Assembly: GCF_008312835.1 (NCBI RefSeq)
Contig: NZ_VSKS01000016.1
Location: 1 to 64,000 of the forward strand
Source: Streptomyces marokkonensis
GTDB lineage: Bacteria > Actinomycetota > Actinomycetes > Streptomycetales > Streptomycetaceae
Direction: 5' to 3'
DNA: 64,000 nucleotides
Shown: positions 56,957 to 64,000 of the stretch, one piece after another
How positions within the stretch are numbered: the first letter of the stretch is position 1
Layout: every line of letters begins with the position of its first letter
The notes under the pieces: model-generated
Database searches by the model: none
Seen by the model: only the letters and a program-made list of their open reading frames with translations
Told to the model about the DNA's origin: nothing
Program-made: the position numbers and the translations under genes

Positions 56957-56997
56957 TCGGGTGTCCCCCCGGGGTGTCGGTGGCGCGCGGAGTCCCT

Positions 56998-57021
56998 CGG
57001 CCGGGGCTGGTGCCCCGGCCG
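56998..57021 (-). terminator. Terminator of the Rv2175c-like gene
   Basis: A perfect 10-bp stem (CGGCCGGGGC and complement) with a TGGT loop, 34 bases after the Rv2175c-like gene on the minus strand and 42 bases before thiE. Confidence 0.8.
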
Positions 57022-57054
57022 GTGCTGTGCGGACTCCGGCCGGTCGGATGCGGG

Positions 57055-57420
57055 TCAGACCGCGAGTGCCTGGGCCCGGCGCTTCACCTCCGTGCCGCGG
57101 TTCTCGCCGAGCGCCTGCGCGGGCGTGCCCGGCAGGGTCGGGTCGGGGGTGAAGAGCCACTCCAGCATCTCTTCGACCGTGAAGCCGTCGTCCCGCAGGA
57201 GCGTCAGGGTGCCGGTCAGGCCCTTGACCACCTTGTCCCCGTCGATGAAGGCCGCGGGGACGTGCAGCGCGCGGTTCTCACCCCGGCGTACGGCGATGAG
57301 CTGGCCCTCCTTGACCAGCTGCCGGACGCGCGTCACCTCGACGCCGAATTTTTCGGCGATGTCGGGGAGAGTGAGCCAGGCGGGGACGAGAGCATCGATC
57401 TTTGCGTCAATCTCGGTCAC
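57055..57420 (-). CDS. Rv2175c-type winged-helix DNA-binding protein
   Basis: 121 aa. The helix-turn-helix is at about 15-40 ([21 protein letters not shown]), followed by a wing ([21 protein letters not shown]) and a C-terminal domain ([25 protein letters not shown]) matching mycobacterial Rv2175c. In M. tuberculosis this protein binds DNA and is phosphorylated by the adjacent kinase PknL. Here a Ser/Thr kinase gene lies 4.3 kb away, across the thi operon. The target genes are unknown. Followed by its own terminator. Confidence 0.92.
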   Translation of the reverse strand: MTEIDAKIDALVPAWLTLPDIAEKFGVEVTRVRQLVKEGQLIAVRRGENRALHVPAAFIDGDKVVKGLTGTLTLLRDDGFTVEEMLEWLFTPDPTLPGTPAQALGENRGTEVKRRAQALAV

Positions 57421-57523
57421 GGGACAAGCCTGCCACCTGCCACTGACAGTCGGAAGTCGGCCCCGTCCACACGGGCGGACGCGTCGGCCCGGTACGTCGG
57501 CCGGGAGGGCACCGGACCGGTCC

Positions 57524-58765
57524 TCACGCCGTCGCCGACTTCAGGGGCCGCCCCGGGTCCGCCAGCAGCTCCGGGTCCATCGGCGTGCCCGCCTCGATCA
57601 GCCGGCGCCCCTGCGTCAGGTCCCTGGGCCGCCCCACCGCGAGCAGCGCGACGAGGCGGGACTCCCGCAGCCAGCAGACGCTCCACGCCGGCTCGGCCGG
57701 GTCACCGCGCCACACGCTCCGGTCGGCGCCCGCGTGGTGTCCGGCGTACTGGACGAAGCGGCCGAACTGCTCGGACCAGAAGTACGGCACCGGGTCGTAC
57801 ACCGCCGGGGCCCGGCCCGCGGGCGCGCCGAGGACGTTCGAGGCGACCGTGCGCGGACCCTGCAGGGCGTTGTCCCAGTGGTGGACCAGGAGGCGTTCGC
57901 CGTAGCGCGCGGACGGGAAGGACGCGCAGTCGCCGACCGCGTACACGTCCGGCACCGAGGTCATCAGACGGCGGTCGGCCACGACCTCGCCCCGCGCGCC
58001 GAGTTCGACCCCGGAGCCCGCCAGCCAGGCCGTGGCCGGCCGGGCCCCGACACCGACGACCACGGCGCCCGCGGGCAGCCGCGTGCCGTCGTCCAGGACG
58101 ACCGCGCCGGGCTCGGCCCGCTCCACGCGCGCGTGCGTGCGCAGGGTGACGCCCGCCTCGGCGTACCAGGCGGTCATCGGGGCGGTCACCTCGGCGGGCA
58201 GCGCCTCGGCCAGCGGCCGCTCCCCGGCCTCCACGACGGTGACCGCGCAGCCCGCCTCGCGGGCCGCCGTGGCGAACTCCGCGCCGATCCAGCCGGCGCC
58301 GACCACCACGACGTCGTGCTGCCGCGCGAGCACCGGGCGCAGCCGTTCGGCGTCGTCCAGGGTGCGCAGCAGATGCACACCGGGGACGCCCTCCGTGCCC
58401 GGCAGCCGGACCGGTTCGGCGCCGGTGGCGATCACCAGGACGTCGTACGGGACGGGCCCGGCCTCCGTGTCCAGCTCGTGGTCGCCGGGGCGCAGGCCGA
58501 GCACCTCGCAGCCGAGCCGCAGGTCGACGCCGAGCGCCTCGAAGTCCACGTCGAAGGCGGAGTTCTCGGCCGTGCCGAGCAGCACCGCCTTGGACAGCGG
58601 CGGCCGGTCGTACGGCTGGTGGGGTTCCGCGCCGATCAGGGTCACGGTGCCGGTGAACCCCTGCTCCCGCAGGGCGGCCGCGGTCTGCACGCCGGCCATG
58701 CCCGCACCCGCCACCACGACCCGCCGCGGCTCGGCCCGTCCCGGTTCCTGCGTCTGCTCGCTCAC
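57524..58765 (-). CDS. FAD-dependent NAD(P)H-ferredoxin reductase-like protein
   Basis: 413 aa. FAD motif: VVVAGAGMAGVQTAAALREQGFTG. NAD motif: VVVVGAGWIGAEFATAAREAGCAVTVVE (in parts). The FAD-ribose segment VYAVGDCASF and the C-terminal dimer/interface domain (VPYFWSEQFGRFVQYAGHH) are those of rubredoxin/ferredoxin reductases of Rieske or P450 systems. It transfers electrons from NAD(P)H to a small iron-sulfur protein. No ferredoxin gene is adjacent, so the partner is elsewhere. Confidence 0.93.
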   Translation of the reverse strand: MSEQTQEPGRAEPRRVVVAGAGMAGVQTAAALREQGFTGTVTLIGAEPHQPYDRPPLSKAVLLGTAENSAFDVDFEALGVDLRLGCEVLGLRPGDHELDTEAGPVPYDVLVIATGAEPVRLPGTEGVPGVHLLRTLDDAERLRPVLARQHDVVVVGAGWIGAEFATAAREAGCAVTVVEAGERPLAEALPAEVTAPMTAWYAEAGVTLRTHARVERAEPGAVVLDDGTRLPAGAVVVGVGARPATAWLAGSGVELGARGEVVADRRLMTSVPDVYAVGDCASFPSARYGERLLVHHWDNALQGPRTVASNVLGAPAGRAPAVYDPVPYFWSEQFGRFVQYAGHHAGADRSVWRGDPAEPAWSVCWLRESRLVALLAVGRPRDLTQGRRLIEAGTPMDPELLADPGRPLKSATA

Positions 58766-58801
58766 CCGATCACCATAATCACCCGGTCGCGGGACGATCC
58801 G

Positions 58802-59152
58802 TCAGTCCGCGTCGTGCGGAAGCTGCTCCACCACGCTCGTGCCCCTGCCCGGCTGCGACTCCCATTCCCAGCTCTCCTCCAGCCGCACCCGCCCGTCGGG
58901 CAGCTCCACGACCGTCGACACGCAGTGTCCCGAGGACGTCGTGCCGTCCCGCTTGAGCTGTACGTACCGGAAGTCCAGCCGGTCCCCCGCGCGGGTGCCC
59001 ACGAGATGCCCGCGCACGACGTCGCCGCCCGCGTACTCGGCCCAGATCTCGCCGTCCTGCTCGTGGTAGACGAACCGCGTACGGGTGCCGACCTGGCCGG
59101 GAGCCTGGTCGGCCACGGGGGCGAGGACAGTTCCGTCCAGCGAGCGGGCCAT
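58802..59152 (-). CDS. Small beta-rich protein of unknown function
   Basis: 116 aa, mostly alternating beta-strand pattern (TRFVYHEQDGEIWAEYAGGDVVRGHLVG) ending SVVEQLPHDAD. It resembles conserved actinobacterial proteins of lipocalin-like appearance that are sometimes labelled N-acetylglutamate synthase; I see no acetyltransferase motif and would not use that name. It lies 36 bases upstream of the reductase gene on the same strand and divergent from the TPP riboswitch. Confidence 0.75.
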   Translation of the reverse strand: MARSLDGTVLAPVADQAPGQVGTRTRFVYHEQDGEIWAEYAGGDVVRGHLVGTRAGDRLDFRYVQLKRDGTTSSGHCVSTVVELPDGRVRLEESWEWESQPGRGTSVVEQLPHDAD

Positions 59153-59164
59153 CCGCGGGCTCCC

Positions 59165-59194
59165 TTACAAGTGCGTCGTGCTGCGGGCTAGGGT
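59165..59194 (+). promoter_or_regulatory. Promoter of the thiO-thiS-thiG operon
   Basis: TTACAA, an 18-base spacer and TAGGGT give a plausible vegetative promoter. Transcription would begin near 59201, immediately before the riboswitch. Confidence 0.5.
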
Positions 59195-59208
59195 GGCCAA
59201 CGTAAAGC

Positions 59209-59299
59209 ACTCGCGGGAGCCCGGACGCACCGGGCTGAGAGGGAGGCTGGCGGCCTCCGACCGTACGAACCTGATCCGGGTCATGCCGGCGAAGGGAGG
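59209..59299 (+). promoter_or_regulatory. TPP riboswitch (THI element)
   Basis: The conserved core is obvious: GGGCTGAGAGGG (59232-59243), GACCGTACGAACCTGATC (59259-59276) and CCGGCGAAGGGAG (59286-59298). It lies in the leader of thiO. The purine-rich 3' end (GGGAGGGG) is also the likely ribosome binding site of thiO, so TPP probably acts by blocking translation initiation, as in other high-GC actinobacteria; a terminator form is not seen. Confidence 0.97.
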
Positions 59300-59311
59300 G
59301 GCTGGACGCCC

Positions 59312-61484
<2,173 letters not shown>

Positions 61485-61525
61485 GCACCGCGCGCGGCTT
61501 CGGGCAGTCGTGCCGCTGGGGCGAT

Positions 61526-61545
61526 GGGGGTACCCCCTCCGGGGG
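61526..61545. repeat. Dispersed GGGGGTACCCCC hairpin element
   Basis: A 12-bp palindrome (GGGGGTACCCCC) is immediately followed by TCC and GGGGG, so two alternative hairpins can form. This element is common between Streptomyces genes and may end the thiG transcript. Confidence 0.6.
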
Positions 61546-61684
61546 AGGCACCCGGCAAGCACGGTGAGCGGGACGGCCCCCGGCGCGGCACAGCGCACCG
61601 CAACCGGGTAACACAGGTCACAGGTCCGCTCCAACGGCGGTTGAACGGGTCGGGGGTGTCCGTGCGGGCTCGTAGACTCGCTGC

Positions 61685-63613
61685 GTGGACACGACCCTTC
61701 AGGACCCTCTGGTCGGGCAGGTGCTCGACGGCCGGTACCGCGTCGACGCGCGGATCGCGGTCGGCGGGATGGCCACGGTCTACCGGGCCGTGGACACCCG
61801 CCTCGACCGCGTCCTCGCGCTCAAGGTGATGCACCCCTCCCTCGCCGCCGACGCGTCGTTCGTCGAGCGGTTCATCCGCGAGGCGAAGTCGGTGGCGCGC
61901 CTGGCCCACCCGAACGTGGTGCAGGTCTTCGACCAGGGCACCGACGGGGCGTACGTCTACCTGGCGATGGAGTACATCGCCGGCTGCACGCTGCGCGACG
62001 TGCTGCGCGAGCGCGGGGCGCTCCAGCCGCGGGCCGCGCTGGACATCCTGGAGCCGGTGCTGGCCGCGCTCGGTGCCGCGCACCGGGCCGGGTTCGTGCA
62101 CCGGGACATGAAGCCCGAGAACGTGCTCATCGGGGACGACGGCCGGGTCAAGGTCGCCGACTTCGGGCTGGTCCGCGCGGTGGACTCGGTGACGAACACC
62201 ACCGGCACCGTGCTGGGCACGGTCTCCTACCTGGCCCCGGAACAGATCGAGAACGGCACCGCCGACCCGCGCGTGGACGTCTACGCCTGCGGCATCCTGC
62301 TGTACGAGATGCTGACCGGTGAGAAGCCGCACGACGGCGACTCCCCCGCGATCGTGCTCTACAAGCACCTCCACGACGACGTGCCGCCGCCGTCGGCCGC
62401 CGTGCCCGGCATGGCGTACGAGCTGGACGAGCTGGTCGCGTCGGCGACCGCGCGCAGTCCACAGATGCGTCCGCACGACGCGGTGGCGCTGCTCGCGCAG
62501 GCCCGCGACGCGCGCGGCCGGCTCGGTGACGAACAGCTCGACGCGGTGCCGCCGCGGGCGCTGGCGTCGGAGCACGACAACGCCGGCGACCGTACGAGCG
62601 TCATCCCGCGCGCGCTCACGATGCCCCGCCCGCTGCCCGTCGACGAGGAGGACGGGGGCGCGGGCTCCCCGCACCTCACCAGCCGGTTCCAGTCCCCGCC
62701 GCCGCTGCCGCCCCGGGGCCGGACGGCGCTGCGGCGCGGGCCGATGGCGATCGTCGTGGCCGTGCTGCTGGTCCTCGGGCTGGGCGCGGGCGTGTGGTAC
62801 ATCAACTCCGGCCAGTTCACCAAGGTCCCGCCGCTGCTGGCGAAGACGGAGAAGGAGGCCCGGGACCGGCTGGCGGACGCCGGGCTGGACGTCGGCCAGG
62901 TGGAGGAGGCGTACAGCGACACGGTGGAGCGGGGCAAGGTGGTCGCCACCGACCCCGAGGCCGGCGCCCGCATCCGCAGCAACGACTCGGTGTCGCTGAC
63001 CGTCTCCAAGGGCCCGCAGACCGTGCGGGTGCCCGACCTCGACGGCTACCCGCTGGACAAGGCGCGGTCGCTGCTGGAGGACGAGGGCCTGAAGCCGGGC
63101 ATGTCGACCCGGGAGTTCAGTGAGACGGTGCCCGCGGGCTCCGTGATCGGCACGGAGCCGGGCAAGGGCACCGAGGTCCGCGCGGGCTCCGCGGTGGCGC
63201 TGACCGTGAGCAAGGGCGCCCCGGTGGACGTGCCCGACGTGACCGGTGACGACCTGCAGGACGCGCGCGCCGAGCTGGAGGAGGCCGGGCTCGAGGTGAA
63301 GGTCGCCACCGGGCGGGTCAACTCCGGGCACGACGCGGGCCGGGTGGCCCGGCAGGACCCGGGCGCGGGCGGCAGGGCCGCCGAGGGCGACACCGTGACG
63401 CTGACGCTGTCCAAGGGCCCGGAGATGGTCGAGGTGCCCGACGTGGTCGGCGACAGCGTGGGCGAGGCCAGGGAGAAGCTGGAGGGCGCCGGGTTCGGTG
63501 TGGACGAGGACCGCGGTCTGCTCGGCCTGTTCGGCGACACCGTGAAGGGCCAGTCCGTGGACGGCGGCGACAGCGCGCCGAAGGGGTCGACGATCACCAT
63601 CGAGATCCGCTGA
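61685..63613 (+). CDS. PASTA-domain Ser/Thr protein kinase
   Basis: 642 aa. Kinase domain 18-275: glycine loop VGGMATVYRA, K47 in LALKVM, catalytic H139-R-D141-M-K, DFG 159-161 (ADFGLVRA), activation loop with NTTGTVLGTVSYLAPEQ. The juxtamembrane linker is polar (about 276-350), one transmembrane helix spans about 353-373, and four extracellular PASTA domains fill 378-642. PknB-type receptor kinases sense peptidoglycan fragments or lipid II and regulate growth and division. The GTG start lies 7 bases after TAGACT (61673-61678), so the mRNA may be leaderless. A gene name among the S. coelicolor pka kinases was not assigned because I cannot tell which fits. Confidence 0.96.
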   Translation: MDTTLQDPLVGQVLDGRYRVDARIAVGGMATVYRAVDTRLDRVLALKVMHPSLAADASFVERFIREAKSVARLAHPNVVQVFDQGTDGAYVYLAMEYIAGCTLRDVLRERGALQPRAALDILEPVLAALGAAHRAGFVHRDMKPENVLIGDDGRVKVADFGLVRAVDSVTNTTGTVLGTVSYLAPEQIENGTADPRVDVYACGILLYEMLTGEKPHDGDSPAIVLYKHLHDDVPPPSAAVPGMAYELDELVASATARSPQMRPHDAVALLAQARDARGRLGDEQLDAVPPRALASEHDNAGDRTSVIPRALTMPRPLPVDEEDGGAGSPHLTSRFQSPPPLPPRGRTALRRGPMAIVVAVLLVLGLGAGVWYINSGQFTKVPPLLAKTEKEARDRLADAGLDVGQVEEAYSDTVERGKVVATDPEAGARIRSNDSVSLTVSKGPQTVRVPDLDGYPLDKARSLLEDEGLKPGMSTREFSETVPAGSVIGTEPGKGTEVRAGSAVALTVSKGAPVDVPDVTGDDLQDARAELEEAGLEVKVATGRVNSGHDAGRVARQDPGAGGRAAEGDTVTLTLSKGPEMVEVPDVVGDSVGEAREKLEGAGFGVDEDRGLLGLFGDTVKGQSVDGGDSAPKGSTITIEIR

Positions 63614-63660
63614 GCCGGAGGGGCCGTCCGGGACCTCCGCGCCCATGACACCCTTGACGC

Positions 63661-64000
63661 GTGAAGAGTCACCCGTCCGGCCCCGTCCGCAACCCGATCG
63701 GCGGCCATGTGCCCGTCGCCGGCGGCCTGCATTCCGTCGGCCTGTCCTACGCCCGCGAGCTGCGCGCCGAGACCGTGCAGGTCTTCGTCGCCAATCCGCG
63801 CGGCTGGGCCACCCCGGCCGGCAATCCGAAGCAGGACGAGGCGTTCCGCGCGGCCTGCGCGGCGGAGTCGATCCCGGCGTACGTGCACGCCCCGTACCTG
63901 ATCAACTTCGGCTCCCACACCCCGGCGACCGTGGAACGGTCCGTCGAGTCGCTGCGGCACTCCCTGCGGCGCGGGCGGGAGATCGGCGCGCTGGGCGTGG
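63661..64000 (+). CDS. nfo: Deoxyribonuclease IV (endonuclease IV), 5' part
   Basis: A GTG opens a frame that runs to the window edge, 113 residues visible. It begins NPIGGHVPVAGGLHS and continues AETVQVFVANPRGWATP and PAYVHAPYLINFGSHTP, which are the first motifs of the AP endonuclease 2 (Nfo) family, including an early zinc-ligand His region (GGHV/VHAPY). The enzyme cuts DNA at abasic sites in base-excision repair. The gene is complete at the 5' end and cut by the window. It lies 47 bases after the kinase gene on the same strand. Confidence 0.9.
   Translation, partial: MKSHPSGPVRNPIGGHVPVAGGLHSVGLSYARELRAETVQVFVANPRGWATPAGNPKQDEAFRAACAAESIPAYVHAPYLINFGSHTPATVERSVESLRHSLRRGREIGALGV

Overview
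The window is chromosomal DNA from a high-GC actinomycete, almost certainly a Streptomyces. Gene content and order match the S. coelicolor dnaE–ileS–division and cell wall (dcw)–metF–thi region. Supporting signs are strong G/C bias at third codon positions, frequent GTG starts, 4-nt stop/start overlaps, a Tat-dependent PhoD and an LL/meso-DAP type MurE. Nearly everything recognisable is core genome. The only mobile DNA is the 3' end of an IS481-type transposase at the left edge and small dispersed repeats.

Layout. 1-16 kb: transposase tail, a NYN-domain nuclease-like protein, a 55-aa basic protein, dnaE, a DUF2252 protein, a membrane protein, a membrane-anchored DsbA-like protein, a secreted PhoD phosphatase, a secreted M43-type metalloprotease, a dienelactone-hydrolase-like protein, an MscS channel, an SDR oxidoreductase, a likely antiporter remnant and a GNAT enzyme. 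15.5-19 kb: rluD-type synthase, lspA and a DksA/TraR protein with a histone-H1-like tail. 18.7-22.2 kb: ileS behind a T-box leader. 22.4-40.2 kb, all leftward: the division/wall cluster rsmH-ftsL-ftsI-murE-murF-mraY-murD-ftsW-murG-ftsQ-ftsZ-ylmD(pgeF)-yggS-sepF-yggT-divIVA, with promoter-like sequences before rsmH and ftsZ.

40.6-48.7 kb: beta-carbonic anhydrase; an overlapping MoxR ATPase / DUF58 / transglutaminase-TgpA operon; a DUF3040 membrane protein; a methyltransferase; a HEPN-domain (SAV_6107) protein. 48.8-52.3 kb: an ABC-like ATPase, a YhgE/Pip membrane protein and a TetR regulator form one operon behind a promoter with two GACCNGTC palindromes. 52.7-59.2 kb: a CrtI-like FAD oxidoreductase, a Tyr/Gln/Gly-rich membrane protein, metF, thiE, an Rv2175c-type DNA-binding protein, a ferredoxin-reductase-like enzyme and a small beta-rich protein. 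59.2-61.5 kb: a TPP riboswitch controls thiO-thiS-thiG. 61.7-64 kb: a four-PASTA Ser/Thr kinase, then the start of endonuclease IV, cut by the window edge.

The genes work together in three main groups. The dcw cluster makes lipid-linked peptidoglycan precursor (MurE/F/D, MraY, MurG) and builds the divisome and polar growth machinery (FtsL/I/W/Q/Z, SepF, DivIVA). The thi genes supply the thiazole and coupling steps of thiamine synthesis. The kinase and the Rv2175c-like protein recall the mycobacterial PknL-Rv2175c pair, which sits in an equivalent neighbourhood. I found no CRISPR array, biosynthetic cluster, complete defence island or stable RNA gene. The most unusual items are a duplicated gene end and terminator before phoD, a GXHH signature in IleRS, a repeat inserted in frame in the MoxR N terminus, an R-x4-H motif in the HEPN protein, and the double-palindrome promoter of the YhgE operon.
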